64,000 nucleotides of DNA from Macrostomum hystrix (GCA_950097015.1 CATNEN010000003.1:15546501-15610500); one strand, 5' to 3'. Counted from the stretch's first letter, positions 23,501 to 36,200 are shown. Notes: generated by a model from the letters alone, not told the origin. Numbers and translations: made by a program.

Positions 23501-24578
23501 GCTGCTGGGTCAGGGTTGAAGGTCGCGGCAGTGCCCAGGTGCCCTACATACCCTGGTCCGAGCTGCAGGTTAGTTCCTTTAACTAGATTTCTAATCATTT
23601 TGCCAGCTGGTTGCTATGGTAACATTTACAGCTTTATAAATAGTAATAGCAATATAATTATTGATTTCACCTGAACTAATCAGGCCAGATGTGCAGTCGA
23701 CAGAACAGACGCAGTATTGTGTGTAGCCGAATGAATAGCAGGTTTGCAGAGAAAAGCAGTTATAGATTGTGATTGCTCAGAATCCGTTTATTTATAGATG
23801 CACAGTAACCAATCGCGACAAGTTCTAGAAAGTTCAGAAAGTTTCCACAAAACACGAACATAAATAAATTCTAGTTGAAATTTAGCACTGCACTACTAAT
23901 AGCGGCAGTACAAGGAAAAACACTCCGCGAATCAATTTCAATCAATACAGAAAACGGTGTATCTGAAAAATGCGTACTGCTGTTCAGTCCATGGGCTGGG
24001 GGGACGCCACAGCCTTCCTTATTGCCCCAGCTAATTGTGGTCTTGCTAAAGGACACGAATTGTTCCAGCAGAGTTGGAATTCGAACCCCCGACCTTCAAG
24101 TCGTGAGTCCGATGCTCTAACCCCAAGGCCACAACCTCCTCTAGCTTTATACTTCCAAACGAGAATTTGGAGGTTCGAACCCCTGCCTTAGGTAAAAATT
24201 AGGTGATCTCACCAGATCCCCACTCGCTGATCCGTAATTCCGCAGGTGTGGCAGCAGGGAGCGCTGGTGAAGCACGTGAAGGGCCTATTTCGAGCCGAGG
24301 GCGTCACGAACAGTGCGGAGCCCGGCAATTCAATGCACTCCAGATTTCACAGCCTGTTCTATAGTCCAATGCGATTAGCCGATGGCTTGCAGTGCGCAAT
24401 TGCGCTACTGTTAGTAGTACAGTTTGTGGTGCTGCTGCAGTGTCACGAATGGTACAAGGTGCTATCCTCGGCCATTATGATGCTGTTCAATCTGGTGTCG
24501 CTGTACAAACTGACACGAAATCGGCTGGTGTTCAAGCGCTGCTACGCGGGTCAGGAAGATGAAAACCACACTGAATAA
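17591..24578 (+). CDS. TMEM39A: TMEM39 family transmembrane protein (complete, five exons)
   Basis: Exons 17591-17804 (first ATG 17610), 17970-18202, 19761-20100, 23365-23568 and 24246-24578 (TAA) join in phase to 434 residues; human TMEM39A is somewhat longer. Family hallmarks: RIPHIPADSELSFSIF entering the first membrane segment, YIHLYKTTWWLP, the NFRLIDYKLVGYLL segment across the exon 1/2 join, the RDETESLKSDFNARLKVILF motif before a membrane helix, AALHLG-like LHLGCW, and WQQGALVKHVKGLFRAEG. Several hydrophobic segments fit a polytopic ER membrane protein. Known members act in ER-to-Golgi traffic (SAC1, procollagen) and autophagy. An acceptor precedes 17591, so a non-coding or short 5' exon probably lies upstream. 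A Ser/Gly-rich insert (about 19840-19960) is longer than usual. Whether it is closer to TMEM39A or B is not determined. Confidence 0.93.
18267..18942. mobile_element. hAT-type non-autonomous element with internal minisatellite
   Basis: 676 bp inside the second TMEM39 intron. The ends are cagtggcgcaaccagg and its exact inverse cctggttgcgccactg. The octamer taaattag flanks both sides (18259-18266, 18943-18950), a perfect 8-bp duplication typical of hAT. Poly-G/poly-C runs sit just inside both ends. It contains no transposase. The central minisatellite is listed separately. Confidence 0.93.
18604..18903. repeat. 16-bp minisatellite inside the hAT-type element
   Basis: About 19 copies of gggcaatgtacgcaaa with variants gtgcgc and gtacgcaaca. 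A single outlying copy at about 18326-18345 suggests the seed from which the array grew. Multi-frame ORFs here are artefacts. Confidence 0.93.
19353..19755 (-). mobile_element. tRNA-derived SINE (minus orientation), copy 1
   Basis: Read on the minus strand, the head at about 19755 has a tRNA-like A-box region (ggcggatagtttagaaag) and a B box ggttcgactcccgacc. The body extends to a TAA/ATA-repeat tail at about 19353-19375. It lies in TMEM39 intron 2 with its head only about 5-10 bases from the exon 3 acceptor. Confidence 0.7.
20282..21490. repeat. Intronic minisatellite in TMEM39, 24-bp unit
   Basis: About 48 copies of a 24-bp unit with core cagtttcagtaatctgtgtc plus agtt, interrupted at about 21030-21160 by a diverged stretch. 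The unit is a multiple of three, so all frames give long artefact ORFs. Confidence 0.94.
22370..23155. repeat. Intronic minisatellite in TMEM39, ~31-bp unit with higher-order repeat
   Basis: The unit core is gtggctgtctagctagatca followed by gtggagggtcg. In the right half (about 22740-23120) four variant units form a block of about 124 bp repeated at least three times, marked by the ctatatcagtgtaggg variant at about 22845, 22971 and 23095. Same intron as the 24-bp array. Confidence 0.92.
23645..24140 (-). mobile_element. tRNA-derived SINE (minus orientation), copy 2
   Basis: On the minus strand the head at about 24140 reads like a tRNA: ggccttggggttagagcatc (A-box region) and gggttcgaattcc (B box). 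The body includes ctggggggacgccacag in the plus orientation, shared with copy 3, and ends in an AAT-rich tail at about 23645-23665. It lies in TMEM39 intron 4. Confidence 0.78.
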
Positions 24579-24699
24579 ACCTAAAACTGTTTAATTTCAT
24601 CTTAGTATCTTAAGTCTTGAATGGATATAAAGACATTCTTACAACTATACAGTCTATATTTATTAAGTCGTAATGGCAGATGCCCAGAAAAAACTTGAT

Positions 24700-25170
24700 A
24701 ACATAATAAAATTACAGACTGATTTACAGAATCTCAGAATCTTTGCATTATTACAGAATTACAGCTTGATTGACAAACCTACATCCAGATTGACATAACT
24801 ATAGGCCGATTGACAGAATTACAGAGTAAGAAATACAGCCATATTGACATAACTACAGCCTGATTGACAGAATTACAGCCTGATTGACAGAATTACAGCC
24901 TGATTGACAGAATTACAGCCTGATTGACAGAACTACAGCCTGATTGACAGAATTACAGGCCGATTAGCAGAATTTCAGAAAGGTTGACAGAATTACAGAC
25001 TTGGTGTATGGGATTGACAGAGGTTACAGCCATATTAATTGAATTATAGACAGATTGACAGAATTACAGTCCAATAGACAGAAATACGGCCCAATTGACA
25101 GTAATACAGCCAGATTGACAGAACTACAGACAGGTTGACAGAATTACAGACAGATAATCAGAAAATCGCA
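24700..25170. repeat. Minisatellite, ~20-21-bp degenerate unit
   Basis: Array downstream of TMEM39 with core attgacagaattacagcctg. The centre (24840-24960) is regular, the flanks increasingly diverged. Confidence 0.85.
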
Positions 25171-25659
25171 TGCCGATTTGCAGACGCTAAACATCAGATT
25201 GCCGTAGAAGTGACATCAGAAGTACAGACAAGTATATTTTATTCACTTAAGATAATTACTGTTTTTGTTTTTAATGAACGTATAATTTAGGTTGCAATAT
25301 GTTTTGGTTATATAGTTAGATCTCTTGCGATTCAGATCTTTGTCTATTGTATGTTAACGTTAGTTTGCTCTATACTAAATACTTGCTGTCATATCTTATC
25401 ATTTTGACGGGGCATTATACCCCGTCTAGATGTACCCATCTTTGCTTTCTGCGTTGCTTTTCTTTTTCTTCTTTAAAAATGCTAGACTAAATTTACATTT
25501 TAGATTCTGGCTTCTTGTGTTTGATTGTAAAAATACATGTCGCTATATGACTGACTCTATCATAACATGTTCGTGTTTAACTGTGAGTAAACGTACTCAA
25601 CTGACTTCATTTGGAAATTAAAAGGCGATTTTGCATTTCCGTCTTTAATTAAGAACAAG

Positions 25660-26358
25660 CTTATGGGATGTGACTCGTGAGAGTGCTTGGTGTATGGGAT
25701 GTGAGAGTGCTTGGTCTATGGGATGTGAGAGTGCTTGGTCTATGGGATGTGAGAGTGCTTGGTCTATGGGATGTGAGAGTGCTTGGTCTATGGGATGTGA
25801 GAGTGCTTGGTCTATGGGATGTGAGATTGCTTGGTCTATGGGATGTGAGAGTGCTTGGTCTATGGGATGTGAGAGTGCTTGGTCTATGGGATGTGAGAGT
25901 GCTTGGTCTATGGGATGTGAGATTGCTTGGTCTATGGGATGTGAGAGTGCTTGGTCTATGGGATGTGAGGGTGCTTGGTCTATGGGATGTGAGGGTGCTT
26001 GGTCTATGGGATGTGAGAGTGCTTGGTCTATGGGATGTGAGGGTGCTTGGTCTATGGGATGTGAGGGTGCTTGGTGTATGGGATGTGAGAGTGCTTGGTC
26101 TATGGGATGTGAGAGTGCTTGGTCTATGGGATGTGAGAGTGCTTGGTCTATGGGATGTGAGGGTGCTTGGTCTATGGGATGTGAGAGTGCTTGGTCTATG
26201 GGATGTGAGAGTGCTTGGTCTATGGGATGTGAGGGTGCTTGGTCTATGGGATGTGAGGGTGCTTGGTCTATGGGATGTGAGAGTGCTTGGTCTATGGGAT
26301 GTGAGAGTGCTTGGTCTATGGGATGTGAGAGTGCTTGGTCTATGGGATGTGAGCTTTA
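25660..26358. repeat. Minisatellite, 24-bp unit, very homogeneous
   Basis: About 29 copies with core gtgcttggtctatgggatgt plus gaga. Only a few variants (gagg, gatt, tgtatg). Long ORFs on both strands follow from the unit being a multiple of three; I reject them as genes. Confidence 0.94.
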
Positions 26359-27049
26359 AGGGCCGAACAAATGAAGCGAAAGAAGTCAATTAATAAAATA
26401 GATTTTATTGTCGCAGGATACACCTGGGCAAGGAGCAAACAAAGCTTGTATTTGCCATTTTACGTAAGTTATAATAACCTGGTAGTTTATAAAATTAAAT
26501 AACAGGTTTAAAAGTTACAAAAGTATACATAGTAACTATTATTAGCCCACTGTCAAATTACAAGAACATAGATAAAAAACTTGTAGAGGTTTAGAATTGC
26601 AGTTTTTTAGTTTTTGCTTGTCATATTAACGTTATTGGTTTGGGCAGAAATTTTACATTCGCGTGGCACTACTGACAGCAAGTAGGCGCCTACGAAAAAT
26701 GACGGAAAACACGCATATTAAGTAAACAAGATACAAACGTGCTCAACCGAGAACGCATTCTATGCAATTGTAATTATGAATAAAACACACCCGGAAGTTG
26801 AAGGCATATGAGCACTTATTTCTGAGTAGAGATATAACTCTGCTATGTACAAGTGCTAATTTGTGTAGGACTCAAAAAACCATGAACTTAGGAGAAAAAA
26901 TGGAACACAGACAGTTAAAATGATAGGAAATGGCAAAGATGTGAATGAGAAGGAAATACATAACAGAAATTTAACCTGTGAAAGTTTTAACCAACAAAAA
27001 TATATATATCAATACCCAAGTAACCGATGTAGGACCACAAGCGAGACAT
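26359..27049. other. Intergenic, no feature seen
   Basis: Sequence between two minisatellites. A possible tiny exon at about 26417-26474 is discussed among the rejected items. Nothing else was recognised. Confidence 0.5.
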
Positions 27050-28135
27050 GTAGTGCTAAGGAAGAGATGTAGGGCTAAGGGACAGATGTAGGGCTAAGGG
27101 ACAGATGTAGGGCTAAGGGACAGATGTAGGGCTAAGGGAGAGATGTAGGGCTAAGGGACAGATGTAGGGCTAAGGCTAAGGAAGAGATGTAGGGCTAAGG
27201 GACAGATGTAGGGCTAACTAAGGGAGAGATGTAGGGCTAAGGGACAGATGTAGGGCTAAGGGACAGATGTAGGGCTAAGGGACAGATGTAGGGCTAAGGG
27301 ACAGATGTAGGGCTAAGGGAGAGATGTAGGGCTAAGGGACAGATGTAGGGCTAAGGCTAAGGAAGAGATGTAGGGCTAAGGGACAGATTTAGGGCTAACT
27401 AAGGGAGAGATGTAGGGCTAAGGGACAGATGTAGGGCTAAGGGACAGATGTAGGGCTAAGGGAGAGATGTAGGGCTAAGGGAGAGATGTAGGGCTAAGGG
27501 ACAGATGTAGGGCTAAGGGACAGATGTAGGGCTAAGGGACAGATGTAGGGCTAAGGGAGAGATGTAGGGCTAAGGGAGAGATGCAGGGCTAAGGGACAGA
27601 TGTAGGGCTAAGGGACAGATGTAGGGCTAAGGGACAGATGTAGGGCTAGCTAAGGGAGAGATGTAGGGCTAAGAGACAGATGTAGGGCTAAGGGAGAGAT
27701 GTAGGGCTAAGGGACAGATGTAGGGCTAAGGGAGAGATGTAGGGCTAAGGGGCAGATGTAGGGCTAAGGGACAGATGTTAGGGCTAAGGGACAGATGTAG
27801 GGCTAAGGGACAGATGTAGGGCTAAGGGAGAGATGTAGGGCTAAGGGACAGATGTAGGGCTAAGGGACAGATGTAGGGCTAAGGGAGAGATGTAGGGCTA
27901 AGGGACAGATGTAGGGCTAAGGGACAGATGTAGGGCTAAGGGACAGATGTAGGGCTAAGGGACAGACGTAGGGCTAAGGGACAGATGTAGGGCTAAGGGA
28001 CAGATGTAGGGCTAAGGGAGAGATGTAGGGCTAAGGGACAGATGTAGGGCTAAGGGACAGATGTAGGGCTAAGGGACAGATGTAGGGCTAAGGGACAGAC
28101 GTAGGGCTAAGGGACAGATGTAGGGCTAAGGGGTA
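27050..28135. repeat. Minisatellite, 19-bp unit
   Basis: About 56 copies of gggctaagggacagatgta, alternating with an agggagagatg variant. Occasional longer blocks contain an extra ctaag or ctaacta. The tagggctaaggg core superficially resembles telomere-like hexamers but is not one. Confidence 0.94.
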
Positions 28136-28394
28136 GATTGCAAGTTACAGCAAGTCGAATAAGGTAATAAAACATGAAAAGCTAAAAACAGCGCAGTCTT
28201 ACACTGTATCTCATACTAGAAAAGAGAATAGATAATTGCGACACGAAGGAATTCAGTTAGTGTCGTTGAGTTTCCAATGTCTGATCTTTTCATTCGATTA
28301 TTTATTACACAATAATTAAAAAACCGGAAATCTACCCGATATGTAAGCCAAAATAAAGCAATCACAATAATCATGACGAATGTTTATTTAACAA

Positions 28395-31300
28395 TCATTT
28401 CAACCAAGAGCTACCCTCGGCAACAAATGCCACACTACCGTCAGAAGAATGCTTACTGAGAGCGTTCAAACACCTCGCCGCCTGCGACAGGGCCACCTCC
28501 AATGCCGGCCTAGCCGGCTGGCGACGCGATTCTAGAATAGCCGAATTCAAAGCCCTGGCCAATGGCTCCCGCTGGCCGCTGTCCAATAGGTGCGACATTG
28601 GCGATTGGGCGGGCCGTTCGTAGGCTAGCAGGCTGATTGCGTCAGCGAATGGGGCCTGGTCTAGGCTGTGCTTCACGCGCAGGCTGTGCAACTCGCGACC
28701 CAGCTGGGGGATGGGGATTTTGGCTGATCTTTGTTCTGGTATCTGGTGTCCAACAATTATGGACAGGATTATCTAGGGATTTTTTACTGGATTATCTAGG
28801 GATTTTTACTGGACTATCTTAGGATTTTTACAGGGTTATCTAGGGATTCTTACTGGATCATCTAGGGATTTTTACAGGATTATTTAGGGATTCTTAATGG
28901 ATTATCTAGGGATTTTTACTGCATTATCTAGGGATTTTTACTGGATTATCTTGGGATTTTTACTGGATTATCTAGGGATTTTTACTAGATTATCTAGGGA
29001 TTTTTACTGGATTATCTTGGGATTTTTACTGGATTATCTAGGGATTTTTACTAGATTATCTAGGGATTTTTTCTGGATTATCTAGGGATTTTTGACTGGA
29101 TCATTCAGGAATTTCTAATGGATTATCCATGACTTTTTACTAGGGGATTTTCACTCTACTATTTGTAACGCACGGTTTACCTGAAAAATTCTATCGATAT
29201 CGTTGCTACAACCATCGACAACAGCGGTAGTAGCCCCATCATCGTCTCGCATTTCAACGTCGCCAGCACTGGTACCAGCTGATGCTGCTGAAGCGGCGGC
29301 GGCAGCGGCAGCCAGTTGAGGAATCGCCGAGCTGACATCCGTCCTAGCAACTAATTCAACGAATTGGCGACATTTTAATTGGAAGTGAAGCTTAGGATTG
29401 GCTGCCAACAGGCCCGGGTGGAGTTCCTCGGTGCGTCGAAGAGCCTCATCGAGGTCGCCCTTCAATAGCAGGCCTAGCAGGGCCTGGCGAGATCGGATAT
29501 CTTCGGCCGGTTCGGCTAGTTCAATGCGGGCGGATTTGGCCAACGCTTCAGCGGCGCCAGAATAGCCGTGATGAACTAGCAGGCCGCACACTAGGCCGTC
29601 GAGGGTTCGAATCCATTCGCCGTGTTTGTTGGTCACCGGATAGCGGGACACCTTTGGTGGGATAATTCGAAACTGAATAGGAACCCACTAGTTTATGAAT
29701 CCCAATTAGGAATCTTTTAAAGAAACTGTAACCATAATTCTCACAGATCCCACATTGAAATAATAGACAAGAACTTTTGTCCCATTCTCACATATCCCAC
29801 AATGGGATAATAGAGTGCAGGACTGTAGTCCCCATTCTCACAGATCCCACAATGGGATAATAGACCAGAATTGTAGTTCCTATTCTCACAGATCCCACAA
29901 TGGGATAATAGACCAGAATTGTAGTCCCCATTCTCACAGATCCCACAATGGGATTATAGACCAGAACTGTAGTCCCCATTCTCACAGATCCCACAATGGG
30001 ATAATAGACCAGAACTGTAGATCACATTCTCACAGATCCCACAATGGGATAATAGACCAGAACTGTAGATCACATTCTCACAGATCCCACAATGGGATAA
30101 TAGACCAGAACTGTAGTTCCCATTCTTACAGATCCCACAATGGGATAATAGACCAGAACTTTAGATCACATTCTCACAGATCCCACAATGGGATAATAGA
30201 CCAGAACTGTAGATCACATTCTCACAGATCCCACAATGGAGAAACTAGGCAGAGTCCATCTGAATTTAGTTGACTCACCTGAGCTCTAACACGATCCCTA
30301 GTCTCTGTCAGGTAAGCGGGAAAGTCAAAAGCGAATTTTTCGGCGCCGAAATTGGCTTCAACAGTTTCGCCAGGACCTTGTAGTCCAACTACGGGATAGA
30401 AATGGGCGGACGGGGCAATGTCTGTAAACGGTCCCGTGCCTAAAAATAGGCCGTTCAGCGTGAAGAAGATGCATCTTTCGGCGAAGTTGATGCCGCAGCC
30501 AACAATATCGCCGGTGCCGAATTTCGGCCCGAATTCTACTCCGTTATTGTTGCTCATGAATGCGTTGCCATCGTCGCCATGGTAACCAAACGAGTCTTTC
30601 TCCCAGCCGGGTAAGCGATTGTTTTTAAAAGCCGCGCCGCGATTTAGGCCGATGCTGATGAAACCTTCGCGGCCCTTGTCGATAATGCGCACTTCGTAAT
30701 AATAGGCGCCGCATAGAGGTGGAATTGGGGCGTCTGCGCGAACTGTGCCAGCGTCCTTCGACTTGGCAGTGCCTGAGAGTGTTTGTTTCAGATTTACTAG
30801 CTAGTTTAGGAAAAGTAATCATTAAGAAACATTTTTGTTATACTTATGATAATTATTGAAGGATGACATTCTTAACCGTACATCTGTACACCTTAATTGT
30901 AGTTTCCACAATAATATGTACACATTTACAGCTCTAATTTACTGATCAAATTGTAGTGCAAAGTCTGGATAGCAAATGAGTTAGATTAGTCAAATCATGT
31001 GTAGGCATCGGAGCGTATTGCCATAAATTTTTATACATGATGTATACAAATTAGGCAGGTTGTGGAGGTTGTAGCCTAGTGGGGTTGTAGCCTAGTAGAG
31101 GTTGTAGCCTAGTGGGGTTGTAGCCTAGTGGGGGGTTGTAGCCTAGTGGGGTTGTAGCCTAGTGGGGTTGTAGCCTAGTGGGGTTGTAGCCTAGTGGGGG
31201 GTTGTAGCCTAGTGGGGTTGTAGCCTAGTGGGGGTTGTAGCCTAGTGGGGTTGTAGCCTAGTGGGGTTGTAGCCTAGTGGGGGTTGTAGCCTAGTGGGGT

Positions 31301-33213
31301 TGTAGCCTAGTGGGGTTGTAGCCTAGTGGGGGTTATAGCCTAGTGGGGTTGTAGCCTAGTGGGGTTGTAGCCTAGTGGGGTTGTAGCCTAGTGGGGGTTG
31401 TAGCCTAGTGGGGTTGTAGCCTAGTGGGGTTGTAGCCTAGTAGAGGTTGTAGCCTAGTGGGGTTTTAGCCTAGTGGGGTTGTAGCCTAGTGGGGGTTGTA
31501 GCCTAGTGGGGTTGTAGCCTAGTGGGGTTGTAGCCTAGTAGAGGTTGTAGCCTAGTGGGGGTTGTAGCCTAGTGGGGGTTGTAGCCTAGTGGGGGTTGTA
31601 GCCTAGTGGGGTTGTAGCCTAGTGGGGGGTTGTAGCCTAGTGGGGTTGTAGCCTAGTGGGGGGTTGTAGCCTAGTGGGGTTGTAGCCTAGTGGGGGTTGT
31701 AGCCCTATAGGTTATAGGTTGTTTCTATAACCTGGAGTTTTTTGTCTACTTTTTTTACAGAAAGGCCAACTCAATCATAATAACTGACTAAGGAGATTCT
31801 AGACCAGATTCTGTTAGGTAAACACATGGCAGAGGGACTTTTTAAGCTATTGATAGGATAGAGCTCTTCAGCCTTGCCTAGTATATTATTAACACTTGGC
31901 TAGACAGCCTAGTAAATAATACTTGAGAAATCAGCATGTTACTCCAATTGATCAGCACAACAATGAATGCTAAGGCTAGCACCATTGACTAAAGCAGTGG
32001 GCAAAACACAATTTGCTAACACTGTATCCACTGATGCGCTGCTAGACAAGGAAGCTTAGCTTGCACAACTTCATGCATATACACAAAACTATAGTAATAA
32101 GTATAAAGCATGTACATTTAAATCACTGAACCCCTTTGTATTTAGTTGCTAATACCTTCATATCCCTCAGTTTAGCAGGCACGTGCAAATAGCCAATAGA
32201 AAGTGATTAGTTGAATTTTTAGCTTTTTTATTATTTTATACCAAAGTATTTCCATATACTTTGTGATTGCCTTGCTTTTATTTTGTGATACAGCTTTGTG
32301 TTTCTGTTGTTTTACAGTATAATTAACTACTTTTGTGGGTTGTAACTCTGCTATTGTCTGGTCCTAAGCTTAGAATATGAAAAGATGCTGTAGACTCTAA
32401 TTTGTTTAAAATGTTGTAGTTTATAGAGGGCTCAAATTTCACCTTTTAGAAAAATACATTCTTTTAAAAAGAAATCAAAACATTCATTTTTAGAGTTGTG
32501 TTAGGTACACTGTTTAGTGTAGGTTAGGTGCCTTTATGAAGTCAATTTCTGAGACGTAGAGAATGGATGAAAAATTGTATAAAGAGAAGATAACAAATTA
32601 TTTGACAATGTACAATATGATAAAGTCAAAATATAATAAAATCTCCAATATCATGTTCAGTAAATCATGGAATGGTCAAAGATAAAGAAATCTCTAGAAG
32701 CCCTTTTAGCAGTTAAATCTGAAAAAAACATCATCATCAAGTGCACGTAGAATAATTATTGTTTTTATTACATTATTTCTATTGTCAGGTGGCACAGTGT
32801 GCAACACAACAAATTTTAGGGGACAAATGTGTGCTGACTTTGCACTATCTGTGTACTGTTTCTTGTGTGTGCCACATGTGCCAACATTGCCAAGGACCAC
32901 CATGTGCACTAGATGTGCGCCACGGCCCACGTGGCACAAAAGACCATGATTGTGCCAGATGTGCCAAGGACCCCTGATGTGCACTGGAATTTTCCATGGC
33001 AGAGGCTATTTTCCTGACTATGACCTTATTCATTATAATTCATATAACTCATACATTAAAAAGCTCACCTTGAAATTGTACTGTGAGATATCGATTGCTA
33101 AGGTGAAGATTTTTATCTCTCGAACTTTGGTGCCATCTCTTTGGTAATGAAGTTGACTTTTCTTCCACAAGTGGGTACAATGAAGATAAGTAATTCTGGT
33201 TACTAGGATCCAT
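28395..33213 (-). CDS. RANBP9: RanBP9/RanBP10-type scaffold protein (CTLH complex)
   Basis: Four minus-strand exons join in phase: 33213-33069 (ATG at 33213), 30772-30279, 29651-29181 and 28703-28395 (TGA), giving 472 residues. Residues about 10-50 hold the pre-SPRY segment (LSSLYPLVEEKSTSLPKRW). SPRY follows: CGAYYYEVRIIDKGREGFIS, LPGWEKDSFGYHGDDG, TGDIVGCGINF and YPVVGLQGPGETVEANFG. Exon 3 has LisH/CTLH (GLVCGLLVHHGYSGAAEALA, then RRTEELHPGLLAANPKLHF). Exon 4 is the CRA region with SLLAYERPAQSPM, QREPLARALNSAILE and a terminal FVAEG-type segment. In other animals RanBP9/10 is a core subunit of the CTLH E3 ubiquitin ligase. The long disordered insert of vertebrates is reduced here to an Ala-rich linker. 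RANBP9 versus RANBP10 cannot be separated. AATAAA lies just past the stop on the minus strand. Confidence 0.94.
28740..29125. repeat. Intronic minisatellite in RANBP9/10, ~22-bp unit
   Basis: In the intron 28704-29180. The core is tggattatctagggattttt plus ac. About 17 copies with mild variation. Confidence 0.92.
29720..30240. repeat. Intronic minisatellite in RANBP9/10, ~48-bp unit
   Basis: In the intron 29652-30278. The core is tctcacagatcccacaatgg followed by gataatagaccagaactgtag. About 10 copies, open in some frames by chance. Confidence 0.92.
31055..31710. repeat. Intronic minisatellite in RANBP9/10, ~16-18-bp unit
   Basis: In the large intron 30773-33068. The core is gttgtagcctagtggg with G-run length varying from 4 to 6 and a tagag variant. 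About 38 copies. The remainder of this intron (31710-33068) is unremarkable apart from a cluster of tgtgcca-like words at about 32785-32990. Confidence 0.93.
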
Positions 33214-36200
33214 ACCTGACTGGAATACTGGATCAGACGACAGCTGATTAAGAAATTGTACAAAATCTAAACAATATAATAAAAGTTGTTGCTTGTTTGC
33301 AACTTTGTTTTGTTTCACAACTTAAATAGTTGTGAAACAACTTAAATGTTATTAATAACAAGAAGTAATAAATTCACAAATTATTCGTTCTCACGCCTTG
33401 CTGTGACTGAAGCAAGATAAAATAAAAGTAAATTTGGAAAATGTATTGAATGTCTCTCAATTTTTGTGCATACTAACAGTAATTTTAAGTCAGTTAATTA
33501 AAAAGATAAGTTAAATTCGTACTAAAACAGCTGATTTTATCTTGTCGTAAAACAAATTGCCTTTCATTTATAGTTACTTTTATAACGCGACTTCTAAATT
33601 ACTGACCCAGTTAAAGTTTTAAAACAATTTTAAAGCATCGATTATTTTTTTGCAAGGCATTGCAGAAAAAGTTCAAACGAAAGACATTCAAACGATAAAC
33701 TGCAGAATCTACGAGCTTCGAAGTCATGTTGTTTGTTTGGTTCACCCGGATCGTACATACTTTATTAATAAGTGGCAATTTATTCCGTGGAATTTATTAA
33801 ATAGCTTATTATATAATGTTAAATAACTTTTTTCTTACTGCTTTTCCAGGTCCTAAGCATGTATTTAGCTGAAACTTGTTTATTATGCTCTACTATGAGT
33901 CCCAGTCAAGATTATGTTATCTTATAAGTACTGCCCAGCCTGCCTAGGCTAGACCAAAGCCTAAGTAACTTCTAGCTACAGCTACTGGCTGATCAAGACT
34001 TAAAATCTATTTCGTAAGCAAAGCATACTAGTTCTAAGGGTACGAGTCCACTTTGGCGACAACTAGTTTGCCAAAGCCAACAAGTCAGTCACTTCGTTGA
34101 CAACCATTTTAGATTTTAGTGACTGTATTCTGTATATTTCCACACTAGCTAGTGGAAATCTTATGTATCTGCCAATCTATTTTAAGTGCATGCATGCACT
34201 TTTATAATTTTGTTCCTTTTTCCATTTCTATTTCTGTTACATACATTCCAACTATTTATTTTTTAATTTTTTTTCACTGACTATATGTACAAGTATTATT
34301 TTTCTTATCTGTGTTGTCTATTTTTGTATTTTTAATGGTGTACAGTAATGAAAATACCTAAATATTTATAAATTAAACAATAAGTTGCATAAGACAAAGA
34401 GTTTGAGGTAATGGATTTAACAGTGGCCTTGCATCTTAGTTTCATTTCTGAAAAGGCAGAGCTTATTCCCATGGTCCCGTGCCAATAATTTTATGCTTAT
34501 CCACATGGCAGCTTGTATGAATAGGTCAAAAACTCTTTATATAAATATGCCGTGCCGTTAATTTCAATTTTATCCACATGGTTACTGTTCTTTGAAATGA
34601 GGCCCTTTCAGGTTTGAACATTTTGTTGAACCCTCAAGCCAATAGATCTACAAAGTTGCCAGTGTGTTACGACAGTGTTGTACATTTCGACCTACACATT
34701 CATTAACCGAAATTAATGTCATCCTTTTTAATTATTTTTAATAACAACTCACTAAATCTTTGTCATCGTTACGTGTTTTCATTCGAATTGTATTGACTTA
34801 AAAAGTAAAAAGTCTATCAAAGAAAATCATACGAGTCAACCAGCAGAATTATAGTCAGCACCAAACTTGTCACACATATTATACATCATTGTTATTCTTT
34901 TACACTATGCATTGATAGTGTACACTATACACTATACTCTGAAGCAAAAGCCTAATGCTCAGAGAAGAATAGGTAGGGACTTGAAAGTAGACCTATTCAT
35001 ACAAGCTGCTGTGTGGATAAGCAGAAAATTAGTGGCACGGATCCGTGTGGATAAAATTGAAATTATTGGCACAGGACCGTGGGAATAAGCACTTCCTTCT
35101 GAAAATGTAATTATAAGTTATGAATTTAAAAAGTAAATTTTAATAAACAAAGTAAGCAATCAATTATCAAAGTCTTTTATTGAAACAGTATTTATAAAAT
35201 CTTTGGTACAAGTTAAAACTGTTGCCAGTTGTTTTATTTAACTTGTTTATCTGCTCAACAGGTAAAATGGAAGATCAGTTCATCTGTTAGCAAGTAGGGC
35301 TGAATTTAAAAAAAACTGGTGATAAAAATAATGCCCATTTGTTTGTTAGCCAGAATAGTGTTCACAATACCAGCTATTTTCTATGTTATTTGATCTGATT
35401 CGCATTGGAACATTAGACACAACCATAAGCAATATGTATTAGATTTTAATGTAACATTTCCAACATGTCACTTCACTTCAATCATAAGTTTAAATGAGTG
35501 ATGAAATTTTACTTAACTTGGCCATTAGGTAGGCTGCAGGGTCAGTGGGGTTGTGGGATAGGTGCTTGCTATGGAGACAATCACATTAATGATTTGATAT
35601 TATTGGCTAGAAACTTTGTCTGTGGTAGTCAAACTGCTTACAACTAGATAACCAGTTTGACTACTGAACAGACAAACAGATGGCAAACAAAGTCATTAGA
35701 AACCATTAAAACAAGCATTAAGTGCAGTTTGCCTACATAAGAGAGTTTGTGTTTCAGTTAAAAAAATCAAACACTAATATAACTTATGCTTATTTCAGCA
35801 CAAAATAATTCATCATTTGTCAAAGATACAAAAGTAAATGTATAAGGGATACAAGAGAGATATAGGCCTATTATCATGTTTTTTCTTTGTAAAGATTTTA
35901 ATTAGTATTTTAGAGAAATTTTAAAATCACTTTCAAAGCATCAGCTATATAAAATCAGTTCATCTTCTCTGTTTTAATTCACCACTTCACCTCACATCTT
36001 AATTTAAGTTTTTTGTGTATGATCTAAGGGTTATTTACCAATGCAAATTATTTTTGGCTTAGCGTAAATACTTATAGCAAAATAATTTCTGTTGCTGAAA
36101 CTGATATGGTAGTCACCAAGATTTAGTTTTCACCAAAGTGAACCATATTTCTTGAATGTTGAACAAGACAATGTCATTGAAGAAAATTACTTCTAATGCA

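Noticed and set aside
25661-26393. ORFs of about 230-240 codons on both strands over the 24-bp array
   Set aside because: A unit that is a multiple of three without stops explains all of them.
26417-26474. Possible tiny exon between an AG and a GTAAGT
   Set aside because: All three frames are open but none gives a recognisable peptide, and TMEM39 already ends with a stop at 24578.
27050-28135. Telomere-like repeat, because units contain tagggctaaggg
   Set aside because: The true unit is 19 bp with an added acagatg segment; it is an ordinary minisatellite.
1380-31710. CRISPR-like arrays among the regular repeats
   Set aside because: Units are contiguous tandem copies without unique spacers, and the genome is eukaryotic.
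32785-32990. Cluster of tgtgcca words as a possible regulatory array
   Set aside because: Irregular spacing inside a RANBP9/10 intron and no recognised binding site; probably a decayed repeat.
34867-35088. 73-codon ORF as a small membrane protein
   Set aside because: It overlaps the right arm of an inverted-repeat element and has no conserved features.
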